Of a stretch of 64,000 bases of DNA, positions 49,361 to 60,700 are shown in pieces. Source of the stretch: Diospyros lotus. Taxonomy: Eukaryota; Streptophyta; Magnoliopsida; Ericales; Ebenaceae. The DNA is taken from assembly GCF_014633365.1 (NCBI RefSeq), contig NC_068350.1, forward strand, positions 2,361,001 to 2,425,000, given 5' to 3'. The position numbers and the translations under genes are program-made. Each line of letters starts with the position of its first letter. Position 1 is the stretch's first letter. The notes beneath the pieces are model-generated. The model searched no databases, was not told where the DNA came from, and was given only the letters and a program-made list of their open reading frames with translations.

Positions 49361-49558
49361 ATGGCGGTAGACAGCGCCGTCGGGAAGCAAGGCCTCTTCG
49401 AGAAGAAGAAGCTGTCGGAGAGAGTCAGCGAGAAGTTAGGCAAGACGAAGGCGGCGGCGTCCACCGGCATCCGGAAGGTCAAGGACGGAGCCTCCTCCAG
49501 CGCTTATTGGATGAAGGTCAAGTACCATGACTTGAAGACCAACCGCAATCTCAAATAA
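49361..49558 (+). CDS. Small basic plant protein of unknown function (65 aa)
   Basis: A single exon from ATG 49361 to TAA at 49556-49558. The protein is Lys-rich and mostly helical by composition, with KKKLSERVSEKLGKTKAA, then STGIRKVKDGASSS, then AYWMKVKYHDLK. The pattern of short repeats followed by a W-x-K-x-KY end resembles a family of small plant proteins known to me only as uncharacterised. No signal peptide or membrane segment is visible. Support for a real gene: GC-rich, well-used codons in AT-rich surroundings, a clear TATA box 153 bases upstream, and a start context of GAAATGGCG (G at +4). The longer open frame from 49178 starts upstream of the TATA box and was not used. Function is not known. 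Confidence 0.75.
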   Translation: MAVDSAVGKQGLFEKKKLSERVSEKLGKTKAAASTGIRKVKDGASSSAYWMKVKYHDLKTNRNLK

Positions 49559-50655
49559 ATTAAATTTAAATTCATTGCCTGTTTTGGTACTGGTTTTTCA
49601 AATTCAAAATATTTTTCTTTGTTTTTGAGTTTTGTATCATAAAACCAATTTCCAAAACCAACTCCAGAGAAAGCTCGTGCATTCTCTGAGAATGAATTAA
49701 TCCGCCTCCTTTGTTGCTGCTTTCTCATCCTCCTCCTCAGAGTACTCTTGATTGTTCCGTAGCATTCATTGTATTTTTGTAGTGTTCTGATCTCGTTTAC
49801 AGAAATGAATTTTTCACCTATATGCATGCTTCCCATATATATTCGATTGGTGATTTCCTTTGTGATTGATTGCTCCATCTCCATGATAAATGCGGATATG
49901 ATTGTGTTATGGATTTTCCGATGAACCAGAATTATCATAAGTACGATTGTGTTATGGATTCTATCAATGTCCACGCAACCTTATTCTTGCAAAGTAACTG
50001 TTTCCATAGTATATATGAACTCATTGACAATTTCCATCGATCAAATAGGCTATAGCCATAGGTTTTATATATAGCGCTATTGAATTTCATAAGCTAATTA
50101 AAGTCATATAGTTTTAGTTCAAAATTTCAACTTCTCGCCAAATTTGCAGTTTCAGAAAGAAAATTGGCATCCACAAGGACCACAACTATCGGAATAATGA
50201 CTATCTACAGATAGATCGATAGCTTATGCACTCAACCTAGGAAATAATGCAATGCAATATATATATATATATATATGGCACTTGCATGCCAATTACTCAT
50301 TGCTAGCTTGAGTTATACACACTTTCGTGTGCAGATCATATATATACTTATTAATTAACATAGAGCGTCCTCCACTTTGCTAGGGTTAGGAGAAGATCAT
50401 ATCTGTTGACGGCCTTCCCTTTTCTATTTGAAAAGATGTTTTCAATAAAAGAACCAGTGACCGTACGTCAACAAACCTTATCGTTGCTATCAAGGCTCGC
50501 CCTCTAAAATACTTACCAATATATATATATGCAGTTGATCAAATCCACATATGCAGAGCTAGAAGACAATTTTGTAGGGATGTCAAAATATTCCTGAAGG
50601 ATGAAGACGGATACAACTTACGAGCCCAACCACATAACCAAAATTGTTCTGCTCT
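49559..50655. other. 3' flank and intergenic DNA between convergent small genes
   Basis: 49559-49860 is probably the 3' UTR of the small basic protein gene. The rest contains AT microsatellites near 50255-50275 and 50520-50530 and no recognised coding sequence. A second exon for the 50940 gene was sought here and not found with confidence. Confidence 0.55.
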
Positions 50656-50940
50656 TCACACTCGCGTCAATTGTTCACCACAGCTTCTACTCCAAAGTTC
50701 AGTCCCACTCACACCAACACATAGAATGACGTGCATGATAGCATAAACAAGCCATGGAACGCTAACCTTGAGGTAAAGAACGCCGCCGCCGATGAGGTCG
50801 TTGAACTCCGGCCACGACATCTGGCGCGGGAGAACTGGAAGCACGTCTTTCAGGCGAAAAGGCACCTTGAGAGCTTCGCGAAAATGGGAACCAAACCCTA
50901 TCCCCAACCCTAGAAACCAAACTAGCTTGAACAACCACAT
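50656..50940 (-). CDS. Putative small membrane-anchored or secreted protein (94 aa, structure uncertain)
   Basis: ATG at 50940 opens MWLFKLVWFLGLGIGFGS, a hydrophobic N-terminus that could be a signal anchor. It is followed by a basic, proline-containing stretch (REALKVPFRLKDVLPVLPRQ) and SWPEFNDLIGGG. Codon 58 (AAG) is followed by GTTAGC, an acceptable splice donor, and the quality of the coding sequence drops after it. The true first exon may therefore end at 50767, with 51-94 of the tail being intron read-through. No convincing second exon was seen downstream. The sequence is GC-rich compared with its surroundings. No family is recognised with confidence. It could be a small gene, or a 5' remnant of a longer one. 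Confidence 0.5.
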   Translation of the reverse strand: MWLFKLVWFLGLGIGFGSHFREALKVPFRLKDVLPVLPRQMSWPEFNDLIGGGVLYLKVSVPWLVYAIMHVILCVGVSGTELWSRSCGEQLTRV

Positions 50941-52244
50941 AGACGTCGATGGATACGACGGAAATCTATCGTAGAGATTATTATATGTATAGCCCTAGCT
51001 TTTGAGAGAGGATTGAGAAGGAGCGTCGTCGTGGATGGAGGTATATATATATATACGCACACACATATACATATAATATATCGTGGAGATTGTTATATGT
51101 AGAGATTATTGAGAATGGCCAAATACGATTACTCTTTTTCCAATATATATCTCAATATACATATAGATAGATTTATATTTTGCTTTATAAAGATATATTT
51201 ACATAACATTTCACCGTATGATATAATAGGAGGGGGGCATTCTTAATTTCTATAGCTCCCTATTATATAAAAATCAAAAGAAGATTTACATGTCCACAAT
51301 CTTTACTTTATTTTCTCACAAAAGAAATATTTTTATAATTCAAACTCATTATTTTTTTATTATAACTATTATTGGTCAAACACAATAATAAATTTATGAA
51401 TTAAAAATATTATCACTGAGATAATTAAAATTTGCAAGAAAGAAAATGATCAAAGACAAAAGAAAATTATCACAAATACTAATTTACTTATAACAGACAT
51501 TGAAGAGTTGAACATTATTAATATAAAAAACATACATTTTTTTAAAATGATAACTTATCTATTTAAGATTCTTTTAAATAATATTTTAAAATTCATTAAA
51601 ATTAAAATATTTATCTTATTATTAAATTTTTAAAAAAATTTTAAAATATCAAAATTATCTTATTTACACTTTATTCGAGATCCTAATTAAAGTAAAATTA
51701 CACATTTTTAGCCTAAAAATTATTTTTATCTTTTAGTCTTTTTTTATCTTTTAATAATTTTGTACCTATAACACATCAATAAAAAATAACTTTTATCATT
51801 ACTAGCAAAGGAAAGACAAAATAAAATGAATTTTAGTAGGAAAAAAGTAGTATCAAAAAGAATTCACCATGTGACACTACTGATGAATCACAACATAGCA
51901 TTGTCGTGCTACACTGCCAACAGGGGTAATACCATGTTACCAACCAATTCAAATTCAACTCTTCACAATCGTTGCCATGCGGCTCAGCCAACACCAGAGA
52001 TCTCAGATCAGTGAAAGATGTCTGATCAGCCTCCATAACTGAATTGAACAGAAATATTAGCTTCTGCATATCCTCCACCATTCAAGAACACTGACATGAA
52101 AGAGCATGAAAACCCTCGCCTTTGCAAGGAGGGTCAGAAGTGATATAAATGGGCATCCCAATGCACGAGACTCTATGCATACTTGTAAATTTTGATGAGG
52201 AGTTCTAGGTATGATGAATGTCCGGCCTCTCAGTTAAGCTAAGA
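50941..52244. other. Upstream side of the 50940 gene and 3' flank of the MYND gene
   Basis: 51030-51200 has AT and TATATA runs that could be the promoter of the 50940 gene. 51200-51820 is AT-rich with nothing seen. From about 51830 to 52244 the sequence is less AT-rich and is probably the 3' UTR of the MYND gene. Confidence 0.55.
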
Positions 52245-55200
52245 TCACATCCCAAAGAGAAAGCAATTGGAGTAGCAAGGAAGATACAAAGCACTGTCTT
52301 CCACTACCATTGGTTGCCTGAAAGGATTTAGCTGAATCTGCAAAAGAAGTGGGTTCAATCAGCCTCTTTAGGTCCCCATTAACTACAGCAACTTCCCCCA
52401 ATTTTGAGAATTTGAGAACTGAGAGGAGAAGGGAACTTACGGGGATTGATGGTGGATGGCCGGTTATGGAGCTTATGCAGCAAGCAGCCAAATGGGAAGC
52501 TTCTTCACAGTAATCAGTAAAAACTGCTGGGATGTTCTTCTCCTTTATTAGCTCCTGAAATGCACAATCAAATTTCAACAAGTGAAAATTCACAAACCCT
52601 AAGGATATCAATTTGCTGGAACACTAGTGCACTTGTCCTTGGTAGTAGAGGATGGCACCAGGTTAAATTGAGGACGAATTCATCGAAGCTTTCCCTAACC
52701 CTAATAGGAAACTCTTTTCTCATGCTCATCCCATATCTACCACAGGTTTAAGTGCTCCTCAATCCCCATGTATTGATGTTTGGTTGAACATTCCTATCCA
52801 CGCTAAGCGGGATGGAACGATATTCACTCACATGCAACTTTAAAGAATTGATACTAAAAATGGGAACATATATTTAAAGAATTGATAAAACTTTAATATT
52901 TCATATGCATACCTAATTAGTTATTCTAACATCATTATTACTAGGTGACATGAATATTGAAAATATTTTATTATATAACCTGGGAAAGTTCAGGGTGATG
53001 TGTGACCTAAAACTCCATCCGCCCTAACCTGTTTTGGGATATGGGATTGCTCTTACATGATGTATCCCAAGAATTAAATGACTCCCTTAACCCTTTCCAT
53101 TAGGGTTGTGGCTAATCATCACCTTAGTTTTTCAAGTTAAAACGTCATCCCTGATCAAGAGCATCTTTGAACGGACACAAGCAAAAACATTTATATGCAA
53201 GGGAATCGAAGGTGTACAATAGAAGGCAACCAGCTCTTGTAAGCAGCAATACCAGCATTTGGAGCAATAACTAAATGAGGAAGGAAATCCTGTCCATGAA
53301 AAAGATCTCATCAGAAGCTTTAGGAAGAAACAAGTGAGCTCACAACTAGTAACTTATTTAGGTGACAAACCATGAATGAACCACCTTTGCCATATCTCTA
53401 TAACGGTCATGATAATAACCTTTATAGAGTCTTAATGTGACTGGTGGAGTTATATTGCCAGCATGCAAACTTAAATTGTCACTTGAAGATTTGCAACTGC
53501 AATCAGTGTCACCACAACGAGCATAACTGTGAAGATCAACTCTCTCACCATCCCTGCTCCAGAAAAAACAAAGGGAAAAACTGATAATTATAACAGGATC
53601 TAACCGAAGTTTTAAACTGCCTGCAGTTACATAGGAAAAGGAAATGAGAAACAATCCAACCCCCCCCCCCCCCTTCTCTTTTTTGAAGTTGTTCTCTAGT
53701 TGTGTAAAGAATCTTCAGCTGGCCCCACGAATGCTGCATGGATAACGTAAATGGCCCAAATTGAAAAAGATCAAACAATTCCAAATGAACTCAGAATGTT
53801 GCTACCTGAAAGTGATGAATGCAGTACCTATTTCTGGTTCTGTCATATCTTGTTCCAATCTGGTAAACTTTATTACCCTTACTTTATCTTACTGACATCC
53901 AGCATAACTATCACCTTTTAGGCATAGTAATGGGAGTAAATTTTCTGATATTCAAATCAAAGTAGAAACAGGTGGATGCATGCTATTCTGAGCCATCAAT
54001 CCTAAGGATCTCCTAATTCCCATACTCTCGCAATTAAAATTACTTTACAGCAAGGCAATTTATTATTTATTTACTATTCATTATTCTAGAACAGGAGGTG
54101 CACAATTTAAGTAACGAAATAATTAGATTAGTTTAGTGAGACCATGGGAAGCAGATAAAATTTGGCAAAGATGATACTTTCTTTTCAGCCCTCTCCTCTC
54201 CTAGGCCAACTGGGACCCCACCCAAAAGAGACAGTGTTGTCCTTCCATTTTGAGTATGTATCCCCCAGTAGCTTCTCCAGCTCAAGAGAGAATTGCCTGT
54301 GACTTCGGGACACCACTTTTTCTTTTACTCTCTTTTCTTTTCCATGATAAACAGAACTATCTTAATAACTGCCTAAAAGGGGGCAAACCATACAAAAATA
54401 AATCATCCATCTACAATTCAGTGAAAAAAAAGAAAGAAAGAAAGAAAGAAATCATCTATCGTGATGCAGATGTAAACCATAAATGAACTATGCAAAAGAC
54501 TCAAAATAAAAATAAGAGTCCCCTCTTGACCAAAAAATAGACAGGGAAGAACAGACCATTTCACACTATGACATCACACAAAAATAAGCATGGCGTCCCA
54601 GCACATATCAAGCTCCTACTAAGGCGCACATAGACCCTAACAAAAAGCAAGTCCAAAATTGATCCTAACAGTACCCACTATGCATCAAATTTCAACAATC
54701 TCTAACAACTATACAATGTAAAAGAAGATGCTCAAGCTACTCCTGTCACCATCTTAGACATGTAGCACCACAAGAATACAACTTACCTACATTGCGGAAC
54801 TGCAGGTCCAACGAGCTCTAAATGCAATTGTACTTCTGGAAAAAGAGCTTGCAACTCCCCAAAGACAGCAAGTTGAGTGAGCTCTTTATCAGGCCCTTTA
54901 TTTTGAAGCAAAAGTCAATAGCCAATATAACCATAATACACCAATAAAATAGGTTACCTAACTTCTGGAAAAATGAAAGGGATAGCTTTCATTGTGAAAA
55001 GAACACAGAAATAATTCAAGTCTTGAGGCCCTATAGGCTAGATAACCAAATATTGACCAGATGTCTGCAGCAAAGTTCAAGGTTTTGTAAGATAAAGAAT
55101 TACTTTTTTAATGAGATGCATATCAAAGAGGCTCTTCAGCATACACAAAGACTGGAGGTAGTTGTCAAGACTAGCTGCACAATTAACATTTTAACATAGT

Positions 55201-58200
55201 CATTCTACCCACAGAATAAAGATTATAGTGTATGAAACTTACTAAAAAGGGAAAAAAATTATGGCCCTGATAACAAACTACATTCATAAAATATTTTGCC
55301 ACGAAATAAACAATTATATATCGTCTTTATCCCACTACATTTGGTCAACTACATGAATTCAAGCTTGCCAATCATTTCTTTCTATTTTGCCTTTGAATAT
55401 TTGGGGTGGGGGAATGCGTTCTCATCAAAGAAAATTGCCAACGTAACACATTCAAATCTTAAATAACTAATATAATCTACACCCTGATAAGAAAACTAGA
55501 CAGCAATGCTAGTTTAGAATGTTCAAGTATTTATATAATAACCAATAAGGTAATTCTGGTTTCAAGGCCATAGTCACAATGGTTCAACCAAGTCTTGGTT
55601 TTATTTTGATGGAAATTAGAATGAACACCAAGCCAGTCTTTTTCTGAGGATAAAGAACTCTATTCCCAGATTTACCAAATAAAAAGATAAACCAAGAACA
55701 AGGACAGGATCACACACAAAAGGCCCTGCTAGCCGAAAAGAGATTTCCACCTTAAGTGGGAGTAGATTGATTCTTCAAAGGATTGAAGCAGCTCTAGAGA
55801 TCAGAAGATATTTTAGCATTCTATGCTTTAATTAATCCACAGTATACAAGCATGGAAGATACTACCAATTCAGTTAATACCACCGGTTAGCACATAAACA
55901 TAAAGCTTTTGTAAACTGCTGTTGGAGGAAACAAAAATAGCTCTTGCAGAAATTTCTCTGTGATAAGCAATGCTTAGCCTTGGTAACAGAGCAGGCTGTA
56001 AATTATCATCTAAAACAGTTCAGGAAAGAATTAAATATTTGAATTGTAAAGTCTGATATTAAAGACATCATATACCAAGATAGTGTATGTGGAGTCGGGT
56101 ATAGGTTTCACAACTCAAGCTCCTGGAAGCAGATAGCTGAAAGGCTTGATATAGTGTAAGTGGCTGGAATAAAAGACAAATAACAGATGCTACTGTCAGC
56201 ACATCCTGAAATTAAATATACTGACCTCCTAGTAACTAGAGCAGACTTCAATTAAAAAGAACTTGAAGATTATGAAAAGAATTTTTCTTGTATATAGACT
56301 AAACAACTTAAGAGCCTATTAGTCTTTGCATCCAATCCTTTGACAATAAAATACCCAATGTAGCAGCAAAGCAGCAGGAGACTGTAGTGGAATGCCCCTC
56401 CATTCATAGTAGTCACCCCAACTATTCAATCGCTTTGTGAGTGGAGATGAAGGACCTGCACACAGTTCTAAATCAAATACTCCTGGAAATATCAAGTGAA
56501 ACTTTGGAATAAATATTGATCAAAAGGAAAACATAATACCTTTACACGGGCACAAAATACTTGGAAGGTTCCAACTTTCAATCAACCTACAGACAGAATA
56601 CAATATGTAGATGAGATAACCTTGCATAAGTATTGAAATTGCAAGACATCTTCTACCAGTACAAACAAGTTGGCTAGTTATTGTTGTTCACACAGTTCAG
56701 ACTACAGCATTTAGTCTGATTTTTGTAATCCTACAGGTAACCACCTACTTAATAATATATCATCATTGGAAGATATGGCTGAAGAGGGATGAAGCTGTGC
56801 ATAACCTTTATCAGCTCTTCAATAGTTGCTTGTTGGCAAGTGTTGAGCAAGGACATCTGAAGCTTTTACTAACAAAGAATATTATGTGTCATGGGTTTAA
56901 ATCTACATAGCATTAAATGTGAGCATCACAAACCCAGATGGTCCCTCTAAAACAGAGTAAAAAGGAATCCCTGTAATTGGCAAAGAGTATAAACAAATAC
57001 ATAAGAATAAGAACCATACTTGTCCCCGCATACTTGTTAATAGACTCCCCCAAATTCAATGGAATGTAGGGGAAATTGGGGATTGAAAAAAAAAAAAAAA
57101 AGGGCAAAACAGAAACAGGGAATGCAGTCTTTGTGAATCTGAAAAGAAAACAATTTTGTACATTAAACATGACAGGATCCCTCCAACTGTGAGAACATAA
57201 ACACTTGAACAAACTACCCATCACCACTAAAATACACAAATTACATGGAATATTACCAATAATGACATCAGGGAGATTGCAGTTTGCAATGAGCTCTCTT
57301 TGAGTCATAACACTCGAACCTCTCATTTCTTACAAAATTGCTCAAGTAATATGGTGCTCATGGATGGAGAGAAAAAGAGAATTTTTGCAGTATGGAGGGC
57401 TTTTGTTTTTAGGAAGAGAATACCAATTGCCTATTAGTATTTTCTGGCTCACAAAGTCTTTCTGTTTTCTTTATGCTCTATTGTATATCTTGTTGGGGAT
57501 TTCTGCATTTAAATAGATAAGAAGGTTGAGTGTATAGATTTTCTGTATAAATGATGTGTATCGATTACACTAAAAAAAATAAAGAAGAAAATTATTGCTA
57601 AGGCCAACAGATTCTTGTAACATTTACCCCGAGTATTGAGTCAACAGGTTACAAAACAATCTGCCTAAGTATTCAACAACTAGTCATCCAGTTTCTATAT
57701 GTACTCCTCAACACTTAAAAGCACCATCCATAAACATTACTAATAATGTTGACGTTAATGATCCAGTCAACTGGGTGCCCATGAACAAACAATTACAGTG
57801 ACATGAAATATCAATAGGGTATGGCAGGATCCAGCATCCTGCAATTTCTGAATAAATGCATTCACGCGATCCAACCGAGACTCAATGGCCACATTAGCAA
57901 TAAACATGCACCAAATAGCACATTATATCCAACCAGCGATAACCATATTGAAGTATATCCCATTTAGGTTTCCAAAAGAGTAGCAATTCTTTTTCCCAAA
58001 TGTAGGAGGTTCGGATATACTATTAAGTTAGATTCACAACAGCTTGTCCACAGTTACATATGTTCCATGACAACAGGATCCAAACCCTGTGCTGGTGCGA
58101 TCTGCATGTATTCTTCAGGGAAGCTCAAACAGAAGTCTTGAGTAGTACAACAATTGAAGAAGTATTCAGGAGAGGATAATGCACATTTAGAAACAGTGAT

Positions 58201-59201
58201 AAGCTCATTGCAAAGGAAAAAACAGTTTACTGATTTTTCTAAATTATAGCATAATAAGAGACCTTGAATCATTCAAGGAAGCAACCGATTCTCCACAATG
58301 GCATTCATACATCCACATTCCTGCTCTGTGGATGCCCTGTTTTATCAGGAATGAACACCGAGTCTCCTGTTTTTCACACACCTATAGAAAATCAACCAGG
58401 TAAGCACGTCAAATAAATCAACTAAAAATGCTTAGTTGAAGAAAAATATTGGGTCTGCCACATAAAATTGCTGGTGACTTAAATTATTAATTACCTGAAC
58501 CGTAGATTCCTGAGAAAATGTGAAAGGAAAATCATTCAAGACATTGGCACGGTCCATTTGTTGCTCCAACCTTTCACACTCGTCCTTGTGAACACTCCAG
58601 TGTGAAATCTAGATAACCATTTTAGAAAATTAAAGAAACAGCTTTAAAGTTCAAGATAACCTTAAATCAAATTGTTAAAAACCAGGCTGCATAAACACGC
58701 TTTTCTAAAAATTTCCTGTTCGTGACAATCTCATTCGCTAAATACTTCTGACTGGAAACTTCAAGAAAAACTCCGCTCAAGACACCCTAGTTTCAGGGGG
58801 GAAAGAAACAAAGGCTCGATTAAACCTCTGTCTTTGTTCTGGTTCCATACTAAACCGAACAAAATTATGGAAAATACCCATGAGGAAAATTTTCTGGTTA
58901 GGAAGTTTTCCACAACACAAAAAATATCCGGAGATGGCACTGAGAAGGCCGTGAACGTGACAGGCTTCCAATTCCATGATACTGCAGTGCTTCTCGGCAA
59001 TAACAGTTACTGTCAACTAGGGTTTTTGCATCTTCATGGAAATCTCAGAGATTTACAATTATTTATGCGTGTGTAAAAAAGATGAAGAATCGGGGGAACC
59101 TGGTGAGACAGAGAGCAATAAGCAACGGCTCCGCAACGAGCGCAACGCCTGGTTGCTGGCCCCACGCACCGACCGCCCCTTCCCCTCGCCGCGCATTCCA
59201 T
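52245..59201 (-). CDS. MYND-type zinc-finger protein (eleven exons, 375 aa)
   Basis: Coding exons on the minus strand: 59201-59100, 58608-58495, 58381-58263, 56586-56540, 56455-56355, 56163-56076, 54895-54787, 53553-53385, 53289-53218, 52554-52441, 52337-52245. All introns are GT-AG, phases join exactly and the total is 376 codons including TGA. Residues 3-45 form a MYND zinc finger, with Cys 3, 12, 20, 23, 29 and 45, His 37 and 41, and YCSLSHQ where the family usually has YCSxxCQ. The rest matches in order a plant protein I recall as Arabidopsis AT1G70160: FPFTFSQE, RCSFLIKQGIHRAGMWMYEC, DYYEWRGIPL, LAVFGELQALFP, GYYHDRYRDM, VIAPNAGIAAYKSWLPS, VFTDYCEEASHLAACCISSI, and a C-terminal LPCYSNCFLF. 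This C-terminal half resembles the MSS51/ZMYND15 type. MYND fingers mediate protein contacts; the partner is unknown. The start is the first ATG (59201). Confidence 0.93.
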
Positions 59202-60004
59202 TGCTGCTTCTTCTTCTTCTTCCTCGCCTGCCCGCTGCAAACTGATTTTTCAAATTTTATATTATAAAATAATATATTTATTATATTTTAATCTAAATAA
59301 TATTACAAATTATAATAATAATAATATCATTAGTTAGACGTCTCTTTAAGTTAATAAATAATGTGTTATTATCTTTTTTATTTAATATTTATTTTAATAA
59401 ATATATAACACATGACTCTTGATATCATCATAAATTATAATTTTTAACATTAGTCTTTTAATTTTATTAAAATTATTATAAATTTGTGAATTTCGTATGA
59501 TTTTATTCCGATTTGAAATCATTATTGGGATAAGAAAGAATAATATTTTAGCAATAAAAACAAAGAAAAAATAACAGTTGCCACGTGGCAAGAGAGCAGA
59601 GGGAATGGGTGTTGGGTCGGGTTGCGTTGATGAGTCCGGAGTGAGGAGTGATGGTTGGGGGATTCTGATAATATATTATTATTATTATTATTAAAGCATT
59701 ATCCCGTTGTTTTCTTTGGTTTGAATAAAAGGGAAATGTTCGATTGCCTGTTTGGTAAAGGAGGAAAGATTTCAGGCTTTTTCAAGTCTTGTCAACCCAA
59801 CAAATCATGAGGGACAAACGATGCCTCGAATCACACTCCCCTTTCAAAAAAGAGATGCCAAATCTTAATATTATATAAGATCAATTAATTCTTTTTCTAT
59901 CTCTCTCTAAATTACAAATTTATGTAATAAATTAAATAATAATATTATTATTTATGGGTTTAAATAAATTTATTTATAAATTGCTATAAACTAATCTATG
60001 AAAA
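59202..60004. other. Promoter side of the MYND gene and AT-rich DNA
   Basis: Apart from the G-box palindrome and a GGGTTGCGTTGATGAG patch near 59620, the DNA is AT-rich. No TATA box can be assigned with confidence, and no gene is seen. Confidence 0.55.
59578..59591. promoter_or_regulatory. Perfect G-box/ABRE-type palindrome upstream of the MYND gene
   Basis: TTGCCACGTGGCAA is a perfect 14-base palindrome containing the G-box CACGTG. It lies 377 bases upstream of the MYND start codon, a position where bZIP and bHLH factors commonly bind. Binding is inferred only. Confidence 0.6.
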
Positions 60005-60700
60005 TGAGTCACAAGTGCATAAAGTCATAGGACGACTAAGAAATATCAATCGAGTAATCAAGATCGAATGATTGAAACTAATGTTTTAAAAATTGGATCG
60101 GAGAGCGAACCGACCTATTAATTGGGTCACGGATTAGTTGGTCCGACCGATTAGACCGGAGTGGTCCGACCGGATGATATCATATATATATTTTATAATA
60201 AAATAATATATATTAAATATATATTTTAATACATATTTAAAATACTTATATTCTATATATTATTATAAAAAAATACTATTATTAACTAATATACAACTAA
60301 CATTTTATATATAATTGTTATATATGTTATTAAAGAATTAATTAAGAATTAAAATTTTAAAAATAAGTGAGAGGGTGAAAAAAATCGGGGTCAACCCGGT
60401 TCCCAGTTCGACCGAATTTTGACCGGTTGAAGAAGATTTGAATTTTTATGTCAAATCGGACCGAATAGGCCACCGGTTCCAGGTTAAATCGGTCCGACCG
60501 GCCGATCCGATCCGATTTTTAAAACAGTGATTGAAACTAAGAGACAATTGAGTGATTTCAATCGAGAATCTCTTTCGAGGCCTTCAAGAGACCTTTGCAC
60601 ACATTGATCGACTGTTACTATTTGAGAGATTCTTGTAACTCACCTATACTTGAAAACATCTTTTTCAGCTACACAATAGATCATTCCAATAGATTACTAA
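60005..60700 (+). repeat. LTR-like repeat fragment interrupted by a MITE
   Basis: Bases 60005-60080 and 60528-60700 together match, in inverted orientation, the repeat at 39690-39960: GTCACAAGTGCATAAAGTCA, AAACTAAGAGACAATTGAGT, GAGAATCTCTTTCGAGGCCT, CTTCAAGAGAC and CTATTTGAGAGATTCTTG. The MITE between them is younger. The outer limits of the older repeat are not clear. Confidence 0.6.
60081..60527. mobile_element. MITE (447 bp) with 12-bp target duplication
   Basis: The ends ATGTTTTAAAAATTGGATCG and, inverted, CTGTTTTAAAAATCGGATCG are near-identical. The same 12 bases TGATTGAAACTA flank it at 60069-60080 and 60528-60539. Inner sequence repeats GGTCCGACCG and ACCGGTT motifs around an AT-rich centre. 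No transposase. A duplication of 8-12 bases fits a hAT or Mutator-type mobiliser better than Tc1/mariner or PIF; some outer matching bases could be chance. Confidence 0.85.
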
